Shown here piece by piece: positions 36,871 through 47,307 of a stretch of 64,000 nucleotides of DNA. Each line of letters starts with the position of its first letter. Position 1 is the stretch's first letter. Under the pieces are notes generated by a model. That model was not told where the DNA came from. It worked only from the letters and a program-made list of their open reading frames with translations, and made no database searches. Source of the stretch: Spirochaetota bacterium. GTDB lineage: Bacteria; Spirochaetota; UBA12135; COTS27. A program made the translations under genes and the position numbers. The stretch lies in the NCBI GenBank assembly GCA_013426755.1, contig AP019861.1, positions 1,600,454 through 1,664,453 on the forward strand, written 5' to 3'.

Positions 36871-39800
36871 CTAGGGGCAATCCGCCGTTGGGGTCGTCTG
36901 CCGCACAGAACAGACCACTGGCTGCAGTGTCGGATAGGCACTTCCTGAAAAAGACCAGATAGCAGCATTCCAATTAAAATAAACATCCGTGTCAGCCGCA
37001 CCAGGAGCCGTAGCATTCGTCATATCAGCTGTCGGTCTTCCGCCTACAGCACCGCTACCGGCACTTTCACTCTGACCTGTTGTAGCCGTATCCCAATAGG
37101 AATTTACGATATTCCCCTCAGAGTTAGCTCCGACTAAACCGCCGACACTATCCATACCAGAGACCGCTCCCGTAGCATAAGCATTTGAGACGAGCGCATT
37201 AAGGTCTTTGAGGTTTCTATAAAAAGGGTCAGGGGCATAGTAACTGATAACATTCCTTCCTGTGATACCGCCTACAGCAGTTCTTCCGCTTACAGAACCG
37301 GTCCTATGATAGGCATTGGTGATGTGACTAGAAGCACTATGTCCTAAGACACCACCTACATTATCTCCTCCTTCCACATTCCCGGTCGCATAAACATTGG
37401 AAATATTGCCGTAATGGGAATAGCCCACCACTCCACCGACATTGTTATTTCCTGTTACATTTCCACTCGCATAAGAATCAAGAACTATGTCGTATTTGCT
37501 CTTTCTTACATACAGAGTGTAGTAATGTCCAACAAGCCCGCCTACATAATCACCCGTCGCAGTAACATCTCCCGTAGCATAAGATGAGGTCACAGCAGCA
37601 TATCTAGAGATCTTTCCGATCAAACCACCGACACGATTAGCCCCGCTCACAGCGCCCGTCGCCCACGTATTACTCAGATAAATCAGCGATCCGCTCGACT
37701 CTTGACCTAACGCCCCTTGTAAAACAGTTATCGATTCACCAGTAGCGGAGCTCGGAAAGAAAGGACTGCTCTGCATTAGTCCTACCAGCCCCCCCACGTC
37801 ATTAACACCCGTAACCGCTCCCGTCGCATGAGAATTAACAGAGACCGAATCGATCATACTGACATCGTAATTAGTAGATGCAAAACCAGAAGGCACATTG
37901 ACATAACCTGTCGTATGCTGTCCTACGAGACCACCTACTCTATCAGTACCCGTAACAACAGCCTCAGCTCTCGAGTTTGAAAAGACCGAAAAGAAACTGT
38001 AGCCGATCAACCCGCCTACATCATTCGTTCCATTGACAGGCCTCTCACCCACATAACTATTTGTTATAATAGCAGCAACACTAGCGCCCACTAGGCCTCC
38101 TACAGCATACGCTCCCGTAACAGTCCCAGCACCCGCTTCGACATAAGAATCATTAATCCGAGCAGCAGTACCCCTATTTGGCAAGACAACCCGATGAAAA
38201 TAAAGAGGTCCATCCCCATAACGCGGTTGATAAATACTAAGAGATGGATAATTGAGACCGATGAGGCCACCGACATTGAGTTGTCCTTCTATACTTGCCG
38301 CTGCTTTGGTGTGAGAATTTTCAACAATAGCATTTCTAAGAACCACTCCAACCAAACCTCCGACATTGGTCTGACCGCTCACAGTGGCTGCGGAGTAGGA
38401 ATTTGTAATAATTCCCTCATGGTTATGTCCTACCAAGCCGCCTACCTGTCTCTGCCCTGTAACAGTCGCCGCTGAGTAAGACCTGTCATTAGGAGGATCA
38501 GGTACAGTCCCCATTACTGTAGCATCATAAATTCCCCCAACTAAGCCACCTACGTCATTTACGCCAGTAACAGTCCCCGTTGTCACACGAGAGTCTAAAA
38601 TAACAGTATTAGTGTCATCGTTATCTAAACTCACGGCACGACCGACTAATGCGCCCACATTAGTTGCGCCCGTCACATTAACATTGACCAATTCACAATT
38701 TTTGATCTCGACAGGGCTAGCATTCGCACCCGCAACAGAACCGAACAGCCCTACATCATTAAAATAAGATATATATTGAATACTGTTATTTTGGGCTGCG
38801 AGCAAATTAGCAGGAATACTAAAACGCACCCCTGCATTAACACCGCTAAATAAATTGACACGCGCTTTGTTGATAAAAAGATTGGAGACCACATTAGTAC
38901 CACAATCAAAGCTTCCCCTAAAAGGAAATCCATACTGCCCTAGCGACTGAAAGCCAGCCCATCCCGTATCACTCCACGGCATATTCGCCTCTCCTAAGTC
39001 GACGTCCGCTGTGAGTTTGTAAAATTTATTTCCAAACTCACTGTTACTGCGATAGATCAAATGAGAAACTAATTCTAATTGAATAGGCGTACTTAGTTCG
39101 TAGGCATTTGCCGCATCAACTCCCGTACCCGTAGTAATTCCAGCAGCAGCCAGCGTATCACAAGGAGGAAATTCGACATTGACTACAAAGTCCTCTTTGA
39201 GAGCATTTCCACTACTGTTATTGAGTGTCAATGTTTTCACGAGCCGATAGTTAGTAGAAGTTTCAGCAGGCACATGTATTCGTCTATCATAATACCTATA
39301 CCTAGGAAAAGGCGTATTAGAACTTACCGTATCGCCCATAGAGGTACCATCTAAAAACACTGTTGAAGCAGCCACAGTGAGATATTCACATGCATTCGTA
39401 AGGGTAATCACATCACCACTCGCTACCCTAACAGGAGAATTTTCAATGTTAGCAGTCACCTCTAACAGCAACGCATCAGAAAAACTGACAAGAATGGTAT
39501 GCGGAACAACAACACCACTGTTAGTCACATCTACAGACAACTCGATATTCGTTCGTTCAAAGCCCTCAGGGTTACTAAAAGGCAGAGGCGATGGAGAAAC
39601 CTCATAATCCGGCGAGGTATTCGGGGGCGTGGTCGGAGGCGTGATCGTCACAGAACCGTCACCCGAAGTGCCCGTAAAATTCGTAAAACCTGTAATCGTC
39701 ACAATCAACCTAGGATCGATCGTAATATCCGAAGTCGCAGGGTCACCAGTAACAGTGCTCCCACCAAACGTAGCAGAAATATGCTCTGCACGCAGCGGTG

Positions 39801-41880
39801 ACATATACGGAACAAGCGTGATCTCCACACGATAAGACTCGCTATTGGCTGGGTAATCCGTTTCTAAAATAGTAATAGAGCCCATATTGCCATTATTAAT
39901 GGCTGCAATCCCTAAATCATCTGGGTCCCTAAGATCAGCGATTCCTGTAACCGAATACCCATCAGGAAGACTAAACTCTAAGGCAACCTCTCCATTTCTA
40001 ACATTAGTAAGCGCCCCCGTCATAGAAATAAGTTTATTCCCACTATTAAATCCTATCGTAGCCGTCTGCATCGCGAAACTACCTCCCGTAAGATACGTAG
40101 CGTAACCTCCCATAGTGAACCACCCGCTCACAGACCAACCCCTAAAAACAGGGGCCTCAAGCGCATAAGTCACCGCCGATCCACCCATAGGTGTTACTGT
40201 AAAAGTCGAAGCATTGAGCGTTCCTTCACCAGGGGAAAAACCCGCCGGTTCAGATATTGTAATAGCAGGAGTAACCGACGAAGCAAATAGTGTAGAGGAC
40301 GTAATCACAAAATCATAATCATTGTCGCCCGTTTGATTGGTGAGTCCTGTGACGCGGATAAGCGTATTGCCTGCACTGTCCGTCTGATCGGTAAATTCGA
40401 TTATAAGATCTGATAAAGGAGAACTGCTTTGATCTCTGATCTCAATGTGAATACCTGGCGTGAATGCGGTTAATTCTGCTAGCGCAATATCAGGAAGGGC
40501 ATAACTCACTCTCCGAGCAGCATCGCCCAATTCATAAATAACAAGCGGCGGCTGCGCTGAGAGATCAATTGTTGCCGCACCCGTAGCTGCGTCATCAGGA
40601 TCGTCTAGCATAACAGGACTGGTAAAAATTGACCTAAAACCGCGCGGGAGATCGGCTAGCGTAATAGAGCCCTCTATTCCCATGCCTCCCATACCATTGG
40701 TCAGTCCTTCGAACACCAGCATGGATCCGCCATTATCATTCGTAGCAACAGTCGTCGCGGCGCGCTGTGAAGAAAATATAGCCGTCACATAAGACGTGAT
40801 CCACTCGGAGATCGGAGCACCGCTGATGCGTGTCTTCACCGTGAACATCACAGGCTCTTCTGCCCCAGAAAAGGTAATTGCGATCCTATTCGTAAAATCA
40901 TAGGGGGAGATATGGTCTGTGGCGGCGACAGTAAAACTAGTCGGATCACTCGTAAAACCTGCGTTCTGCGGAATAGTGATCGTCTGAGAGATCAAGTCGC
41001 CACTTACCGTATTCGTCAAGCCTGAGACCAGCAGCGACGTGAGAGTGGCGTCTGTTTGGTCTTGAACGAGGGCAAGACCTGCATTACCTGATCTGATACC
41101 ATTTAGGACTTGTAAGAATTGATTCTGAGCCAGCGTTGCTTCAGACACTGCGTACACACGGCGGTTATCGGGATTTTCTTGTTCGCTCACGCGTAGCGAA
41201 GAAGCGGAGAAGACAATATTCGTTTCGCCTATGACGACATTGTCGGGGTCATTGACGAGAATAGAGTCAGGCTCGGACACAAACCCAGCGGGCAGATTAG
41301 TCACCGTGATCGATCCCTGTCCGTTATAGGCATTCGTAAGCCCTGCGAGGGAAAAAGTATTATTGCTCATGGCTAACGTCACCGTAGCGGACACAGAAGC
41401 AAAGTCAGCCACAACATAAGATGCGAACGTGTCTTCTGTAAGCCACGTATCGATAGGAGCACCACTGATACGAGACTCTACTTCATAGACGACAGGAGCA
41501 TCATCAGTTTCTGTCATCACCATGAGCGTGGCACTAGTATCGATGTGGGGAGAGATAAGTTGGGCGGCAGTTGCTGTAATGTTAGTTGGCTCTGTAGTAA
41601 AGCCACTCTCCTGGTTAATGTCCAATGTCCATGAAGGCGCTGCCCCTGCGGACGAATTCGTGAATCCAGAAATCACCAGGCGCCTACGCTCTTTATCCTC
41701 AACAACGACCAGATTTTCTATACCAGGATTACTCGCCTCGATAAGGGTAGCGAGGTCTTCATGCACAGAGAACGTCTCGGTTCGCGTCCCACAGCCAATC
41801 AGTCCAATAGTAGCTAACATCACTACCCCTAAAACAATACACCTAAACCCGTTAAAATTAGCTTTTCTGCTGCTTTTCAT
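36871..41880 (-). CDS. Giant GLUG-repeat lipoprotein
   Basis: About 1669 residues, the largest protein here. I place the start at 41880 because GGGAGCG stands before that ATG just as AGGAGCG does before the ATG of the upstream paralog; an in-frame ATG at 41898 also exists. Lipobox IGLIGC (Cys30). The first thousand residues alternate ATLIEASN/SGLTN-type domains with WLTEDTFASYV-type domains in about three rounds, then a FTGTSG beta domain and a Cys-bounded domain (LTNAC...FPPC). FDCGTNVVSNLFIN and about fifteen GLUG units follow (1120-1590), some with long insertions, then SYWDTATTGQ and VVCSVRQ-x(6)-C. The upstream gene ends 77 bp away, so the two may be co-transcribed. Confidence 0.87.
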   Translation of the reverse strand: MKSSRKANFNGFRCIVLGVVMLATIGLIGCGTRTETFSVHEDLATLIEASNPGIENLVVVEDKERRRLVISGFTNSSAGAAPSWTLDINQESGFTTEPTNITATAAQLISPHIDTSATLMVMTETDDAPVVYEVESRISGAPIDTWLTEDTFASYVVADFASVSATVTLAMSNNTFSLAGLTNAYNGQGSITVTNLPAGFVSEPDSILVNDPDNVVIGETNIVFSASSLRVSEQENPDNRRVYAVSEATLAQNQFLQVLNGIRSGNAGLALVQDQTDATLTSLLVSGLTNTVSGDLISQTITIPQNAGFTSDPTSFTVAATDHISPYDFTNRIAITFSGAEEPVMFTVKTRISGAPISEWITSYVTAIFSSQRAATTVATNDNGGSMLVFEGLTNGMGGMGIEGSITLADLPRGFRSIFTSPVMLDDPDDAATGAATIDLSAQPPLVIYELGDAARRVSYALPDIALAELTAFTPGIHIEIRDQSSSPLSDLIIEFTDQTDSAGNTLIRVTGLTNQTGDNDYDFVITSSTLFASSVTPAITISEPAGFSPGEGTLNASTFTVTPMGGSAVTYALEAPVFRGWSVSGWFTMGGYATYLTGGSFAMQTATIGFNSGNKLISMTGALTNVRNGEVALEFSLPDGYSVTGIADLRDPDDLGIAAINNGNMGSITILETDYPANSESYRVEITLVPYMSPLRAEHISATFGGSTVTGDPATSDITIDPRLIVTITGFTNFTGTSGDGSVTITPPTTPPNTSPDYEVSPSPLPFSNPEGFERTNIELSVDVTNSGVVVPHTILVSFSDALLLEVTANIENSPVRVASGDVITLTNACEYLTVAASTVFLDGTSMGDTVSSNTPFPRYRYYDRRIHVPAETSTNYRLVKTLTLNNSSGNALKEDFVVNVEFPPCDTLAAAGITTGTGVDAANAYELSTPIQLELVSHLIYRSNSEFGNKFYKLTADVDLGEANMPWSDTGWAGFQSLGQYGFPFRGSFDCGTNVVSNLFINKARVNLFSGVNAGVRFSIPANLLAAQNNSIQYISYFNDVGLFGSVAGANASPVEIKNCELVNVNVTGATNVGALVGRAVSLDNDDTNTVILDSRVTTGTVTGVNDVGGLVGGIYDATVMGTVPDPPNDRSYSAATVTGQRQVGGLVGHNHEGIITNSYSAATVSGQTNVGGLVGVVLRNAIVENSHTKAAASIEGQLNVGGLIGLNYPSLSIYQPRYGDGPLYFHRVVLPNRGTAARINDSYVEAGAGTVTGAYAVGGLVGASVAAIITNSYVGERPVNGTNDVGGLIGYSFFSVFSNSRAEAVVTGTDRVGGLVGQHTTGYVNVPSGFASTNYDVSMIDSVSVNSHATGAVTGVNDVGGLVGLMQSSPFFPSSATGESITVLQGALGQESSGSLIYLSNTWATGAVSGANRVGGLIGKISRYAAVTSSYATGDVTATGDYVGGLVGHYYTLYVRKSKYDIVLDSYASGNVTGNNNVGGVVGYSHYGNISNVYATGNVEGGDNVGGVLGHSASSHITNAYHRTGSVSGRTAVGGITGRNVISYYAPDPFYRNLKDLNALVSNAYATGAVSGMDSVGGLVGANSEGNIVNSYWDTATTGQSESAGSGAVGGRPTADMTNATAPGAADTDVYFNWNAAIWSFSGSAYPTLQPVVCSVRQTTPTADCP

Positions 41881-41957
41881 CACACACGCTCCCATCAAAC
41901 ATCTATTAAAAACATCTAAAAAAAATATTCATTAAAATTCTTTTTGCTTTTCATTTC

Positions 41958-44825
41958 TTAGTAGCATATCGGTAAGGCATCAGCACGTCGACTTGGCTGA
42001 TAACAACGTTTACCATAATACGTACGCACATCAAAACTACCGAGGCGATCTACCACACCCGTAACATCGCCATTTACAAAGTCGTTAGCACTATATGCCC
42101 TATTTCTACTACCCACAGGAGACCTTCCGATATGAGTATATTCATACCCCACCAATCCACCTACGGGACTGTAACCAGAACCAGAAACATACCCTGCCAT
42201 AAGAACGTTATTAATCCGCCCTACATCATCACTGAATAAGCTGGCAGTATGTTTACCAACGATACCGCCTGCATTAACACCGTCAGGTGTGGTCTCATAC
42301 CAAACACGTCCGTAAATACCTCCACGCACACTGCCGTACATATCCGAGTCCCGAATATCAGCTTCATTTTCCCCTACTAGACCTCCTACGTTATTACCAC
42401 CGTAGACGTTAACTTCTGAAGCAGATTCGCTAAGCGAAGAACGAGAGAAAAACTGCCCGACTAGCCCGCCTACTGCGGTACGACCACTTACAATTCCCGA
42501 AGCATAAATCTGATTCATTGCAAGCCCACTGGCGACTCCAACGACACCGCCTACCCCATAATAATCCCCAGAATAATCAATATCAATAACATTAACGCGA
42601 CTCACCGAGCCGCCACTGACCTTTCCAGCCAGACCACCAACACCAAAGCCAACGTCCCAACGACAGAATTTAACGCCTCTGCGCTGAATCTCTTCAAGAG
42701 TAAGATGCCAACCACCGCCTATGCAGTCTCTATTTCTCATAGTGACACCTTCCATCACAATATCATGGATCGTACTCCCGATAGCACTTCCAACCAGACC
42801 CCCCATTCGATACCCCCCTGCAACATAAGCGTTGGCAATACGGCAGTTTGTTACCGTGGCATTAGAGAGAACAGAAAAGAAACCTGAGTCTCCTATATCT
42901 AATCTTGGACGATGAGGATTCACAAAAAGATTAGAGATCGCATAACCACGACAGTCAAAAGTTCCCGTAAACACACCCATAGGGTAAAATCCCCCACCGC
43001 CTGCTAAACGGCTCCACGGTGGCGCTAAGGACTCCTGATCGGAGAACGCACCCATGTTAATATCTTTCGTCAAGCGGTAATGCTTATCAGCAAATTGTGC
43101 ATGAGAACCGGTGTTACTAAGGTTATAAGAAAGAACATTGAGATGCACTGAGTTCTCGATCAGATAGGGGTCTGCCGGTGTGCCTGAACCCGACAATGTA
43201 CATATAGGGAAGCCTAGATAAAACTCGAAGCTACCCGCACCTGCCCCCGATAACATAGCATTATTAGAAACAACATAATAATCGGTGCTACCAATGTTAG
43301 TTGTACGTACACTCGCATCATAGACATCGAAATAACTAGTGATCGCCGAGGAAACCCTAACGCTGGGGTCGGCCCGCCCTGCGTTATCTAAAAAGGACAG
43401 CGTAGAGCGAGCGAGCAATTCACAACTATTCGTCACAAAAACATAATCCCCTTCGCCAATAACGACTAGACCCGGCACAGCAGGACTGTCGGGTATAATA
43501 TTACCCGATACGATCTGCAGCTGCAGATACCGATAAAAATCAACCGAAACTTCATAAACACGCGTAAGCCCAGAAGACACTTCACGAATGACAATCGCTT
43601 CGTAGGGAACCATCTCCTCTCTACTACCTAGGGGGTTATTGATCGCAGCATCTACTGTATCCGCACCTGCGTCTAAGACGTACCCATCAGGAATCGCGAT
43701 AGAGAGCCGCGGCGAGTTGATAGTAATACCTGTCGCAGGCTCTACAGCAAATGTATCTGGAACTGCAATGCCTGGCACATTTGTAAAACCCGTCACACGG
43801 ACCGTGGAAGGACCGTCTATTTCTGTATTATCAGCGACAATGATATCACTCGTTCGTGCGGTCTGAGAGATAGGACCGACAAGTTTATTGAGTCTAAAAA
43901 ACGATGCTTGGATGTTTTCACTGCTAAATGGAAAAGGGTAGGCCCTTAGGTTGGCCGAGATCGAGTAAGATTTATTGGGTTGCAGGTCTTCTGCCGGGAA
44001 GCCTGGGCCTGGGCGAAATGTTTCAGAGACCTGGAGTTCTCCTAGCAGCAGCGCATTGGTTAGCGCGCCGATACCCATTCCATCGGGGTCGGCTAATGTT
44101 CCTTCATTTCCTGTCAAGGAAAATCCTGCAGGAAAATTATTAGCGTTTAGCGTGAACGTGCCATCGGGCACGTTGGCGAGATCATTGATGAAGAGACGAC
44201 TGCCATCTACCGATAACGAAGAACCGCTTACGCGCTGAGTGGGAATAGTCACGCCTGCGTATTCGGTTGTGAAGACAACACCACCGAAAAGCTGACCCGT
44301 CGACGCCGAAGTGAACCAATCCGAAATAGCCGCACCGTAGACATGCGTCTTCACTCTGTACATAACTGGTGTGCCCGTCCCTACGGTATAAGCGATCATA
44401 TCTTCTTGACTGTGCGGCGAAATGACTGCAGATGGAGCGACACTAATACTCGTTGGAAATGTGATCACACCTCTACTTTGATCTAGATTTAGCGTCCATG
44501 ATGCTGCCCGGCCTGAGGCATTGTTGGTGAGACCTGAGACGAGAATTGTCAGTCCGCTACTATCGGTGCTGTCCACAAAGACTTTTAGGCTTTGATTACC
44601 TACATTGCTTTCTTTAATAAGAGCGACAATATCAGGAATCTCACCAGGCACGACCACCCCAACACGATTGGTTGTCATACAACCCAATAATACACTCAAC
44701 GCAAACAGAAAAAGAAAATACATTTGAAAGTATATATTCTTAGAATATATCTTCTTATAACGCAGACTTGTCACACTTGCTACCATTGACATTACTGCTA
44801 CCACTGACATTATTCTATTTTTCAT
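41958..44825 (-). CDS. GLUG-repeat lipoprotein lacking the usual C-terminal module
   Basis: 955 residues; the start at 44825 has AGGAGCG upstream. The N-terminal stretch before the lipobox is long (SVLLGC, Cys49). DIVALIKESN and WFTSASTGQ domains, an LRAY-type beta domain, a Cys-bounded domain (VTNSC...FPIC), FDCRGYAISNLFV and about seven irregular GLUG units with long inserts. The family tail with SYWD and WxF-YPRL is missing. The protein ends soon after the last GLUG unit but keeps a terminal Cys pair spaced C-x12-C. Either a natural variant or a remodelled 3' end. Confidence 0.84.
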   Translation of the reverse strand: MKNRIMSVVAVMSMVASVTSLRYKKIYSKNIYFQMYFLFLFALSVLLGCMTTNRVGVVVPGEIPDIVALIKESNVGNQSLKVFVDSTDSSGLTILVSGLTNNASGRAASWTLNLDQSRGVITFPTSISVAPSAVISPHSQEDMIAYTVGTGTPVMYRVKTHVYGAAISDWFTSASTGQLFGGVVFTTEYAGVTIPTQRVSGSSLSVDGSRLFINDLANVPDGTFTLNANNFPAGFSLTGNEGTLADPDGMGIGALTNALLLGELQVSETFRPGPGFPAEDLQPNKSYSISANLRAYPFPFSSENIQASFFRLNKLVGPISQTARTSDIIVADNTEIDGPSTVRVTGFTNVPGIAVPDTFAVEPATGITINSPRLSIAIPDGYVLDAGADTVDAAINNPLGSREEMVPYEAIVIREVSSGLTRVYEVSVDFYRYLQLQIVSGNIIPDSPAVPGLVVIGEGDYVFVTNSCELLARSTLSFLDNAGRADPSVRVSSAITSYFDVYDASVRTTNIGSTDYYVVSNNAMLSGAGAGSFEFYLGFPICTLSGSGTPADPYLIENSVHLNVLSYNLSNTGSHAQFADKHYRLTKDINMGAFSDQESLAPPWSRLAGGGGFYPMGVFTGTFDCRGYAISNLFVNPHRPRLDIGDSGFFSVLSNATVTNCRIANAYVAGGYRMGGLVGSAIGSTIHDIVMEGVTMRNRDCIGGGWHLTLEEIQRRGVKFCRWDVGFGVGGLAGKVSGGSVSRVNVIDIDYSGDYYGVGGVVGVASGLAMNQIYASGIVSGRTAVGGLVGQFFSRSSLSESASEVNVYGGNNVGGLVGENEADIRDSDMYGSVRGGIYGRVWYETTPDGVNAGGIVGKHTASLFSDDVGRINNVLMAGYVSGSGYSPVGGLVGYEYTHIGRSPVGSRNRAYSANDFVNGDVTGVVDRLGSFDVRTYYGKRCYQPSRRADALPICY

Positions 44826-45654
44826 CTCATACGCTCCTAGTAAATACTCATCATTAAAAACCTATTCATTAAAGACTTATTATCCAATACTCATTCAAAT
44901 ACCCAATACTCATTCAAGCTTTTCTCCATTCAAATTGCTGCACACTCAGACTTTCACTCATTTAGATTTTATTGTAATTGTTAAATTTTATTGCAATTGA
45001 ATGTTCTATTACGACTGAATAATTGATTTAACTAGCATGCTCCCACGATTTTTCATAATTTTAGAGTTTTTATTCTAATTGTTATTTTTACAATCTGCTT
45101 TTTTATAATAGTCTTATAACAGTCTACCTTTTTATTCTAACATAGCTTTTATTGTAACATAGATTTTTTTTACTGAAATAACATAAACTTCTTTACCGAG
45201 ATTGTGAATTTAATGTTAGAGCCAGCCCATTAAATACATCAATAAATATATCAAACATATCAAATATCAATTGCAGTTGACGTTAGAAGAAACATGTTAA
45301 ACATACCCAATACGAAACATTTCTGTCTCTATAAAAGGTTATTTTTAAGCATTCTTAAAGGTTGTTTTCGAGCGATTTAAGAGGTTATTTTCAAGCATTC
45401 TTAAGATGTTTTATTCCCTGAGAAAGTGCTTTATTCCCTGATTGCTCCTCAAAATATTCAAATTTCCTTTAATTATTAAACATTGATCAATTATTAAATA
45501 TTGATTGATTCAGTTATTTTCTTTTAATAAAAAAACAATTTTTAAAATACCTCTGTCTTCACTTAAAATATCTTTGTCTCTACTTGAAATACCATTGTCT
45601 CTATGAAAAATTTTCAAAAATATCAAATTTTATATGACATTATATCATAAAAAT

Positions 45655-45860
45655 GGCAAGTCAACATTGAAAAAAATATACATTAATATCAAATTTTATA
45701 AGTCAATATTGAAAAATATCACAAATGGGTCTCAAAATTTATAAGTCAATATTGAGAGATATCACAAATTAGTCTCAAATTTTATAGGTCAATATTGAAA
45801 AGCATCACAAATTAGTCTCAAATTTTATAGGTCAGCATTAGAAAATATCATAAGCCAGAT
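45655..45860. repeat. Tandem repeat, unit 43 bp, about five copies
   Basis: The TTTATAAGTCAATATTGAAA motif recurs at a strict 43-bp period (ATA at 45698, 45741, 45784, 45827), with a more diverged copy before. Confidence 0.85.
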
Positions 45861-46020
45861 AAAATTTGTACTCAAAGCCAGATAAAAATTCAAATCATAA
45901 AACAATTATTGTAAAAATTCGTATTTTTTCTTCGTTTTCTAAAAAATTATCATCACTTCTTCCACGCACAGTCTAAATAAACATCACGTCCAGTACGGCA
46001 TAAATAACGTCACGTCTACT

Positions 46021-46384
46021 ATTAATTATCACGTCTACTATCAATGCAGCGTCTATTATCACATTGTCTATGCAATATTAGATAATTGTATAACGCACCT
46101 TAGATATGTTGTAACATCACGTCTACTATCAATGCACCGTCTATTATCCATACATTGTCTATGCAGTATTAGATAATTGCATAACGCACCTTAGCTAGTT
46201 ATAACATCACGCCTACTATCAATGCACCGTCTATTATCCATACATTGTCTATGCAATATTAGATAATTGTATAACGCACATTAGATAGTTATAACATCAC
46301 GTCTACTATCAATGCAGCGTCTATTATCCATACATTGTCTATGCAGTATTAGATAACTGCATAACGCACATTAGATAGTTATAC
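46021..46384. repeat. Tandem repeat, unit about 90 bp, four copies
   Basis: CACGTCTACTATCAATGCA starts at 46030, 46118, 46208 (one change) and 46298. Units continue with TCTATTATCCATACATTGTC and TAGATAATTGCATAACGCAC. Confidence 0.9.
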
Positions 46385-46799
46385 CTTAGCTAATTATATA
46401 ACGTACAATAAAGTCAGTCACATAGCCGCAGTAACGTATAGATTGCAGTATGCACAGAGAAGGTTCTATATGCCGCGTAAGATTGGATTGTATCGCTTGT
46501 TTTCTAGCTCATTCACAAGTAATTTTCTAGCATTGTATATATAATTTACTAGCATCATTACACGCAAATTCTCTAACCTCTTACACTCATATTCTAACTT
46601 CCCGCACTCATATTCTAACTTCTTAGACGCCTGTTTTAGTCTATTTACATATTATTTTCTAGCATTGTTGATATGTATTTTTGCTAGCATCATGACATGT
46701 AAATTTGCCTGGCTTACTATATGCATTGTGTCAATAGCTTATTAGACCATAATCTCTCGTAAATAACACCTCCATTTTAATTTAAACAATTTAACTTAC

Positions 46800-47230
46800 A
46801 TTGAATAACTACAAACCATATGGGATTTTTATTTAAATATTTTTATAAAATTATTAATATTTTATAAAAACTAATTAATATTTAATAATTATCGGCATAT
46901 GGGTTGTTCTTCTCAAATATTTTAATTGAATTAGTCAATGTTTAATAGATACAAACTATATTGGATCTTTATTTAAATATTTTTATAAAATTATTTATAT
47001 TTTATATAAATTAATCAATATTTAATCATTATAGACTGCATGGGTTGTTATTATCAAATATTTTAATTGAACTAGTCAATATTTAATACATACAAGCTAT
47101 ATTAGACTTTAATTTAAATATTTTTATAAAATTATTGATATTTTATAAAACTAATCAATATTTAATAATTATGGATTTTGAATGCTGTTTTTTTTTCTCA
47201 AATATTTTAATTAAATCAGTCAATATTTAA
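46800..47230. repeat. Tandem repeat, unit about 140 bp, three copies
   Basis: ATTTAAATATTTTTATAAAA starts at 46831, 46971 and 47112. Units end in CAAATATTTTAATTGAA and GTCAATATTTAATA. Extremely AT-rich. Confidence 0.85.
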
Positions 47231-47307
47231 TAGATTGAATTCGATTGAACTTTATTGTACTTTCATTGAAATTAGCGAGATTGAACTTTATTGTATTTTC
47301 ATTGAAA

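Larger units (their letters stand above)
44826..47307. other. 2.5-kb gene-free AT-rich repeat island
   Basis: No open frame of any length is credible. It contains three distinct tandem-repeat blocks (45655-45860, 46021-46384, 46800-47230) plus looser repeats near 45340-45450 (GCATTCTTAA and TTTATTCCCTGA) and 46500-46700 (TTCTAGCATTG, CTCATATTCTAACTTC). It separates the lipoprotein block at 28-45 kb from the HAD gene. It could be an origin- or scaffold-like region or simply decayed DNA; the sequence does not decide. Confidence 0.75.

Noticed and set aside
45000..47300. Replication origin
   Set aside because: AT-rich repeats are suggestive, but I saw no cluster of DnaA-type boxes and no dnaA, dnaN or partition gene nearby.
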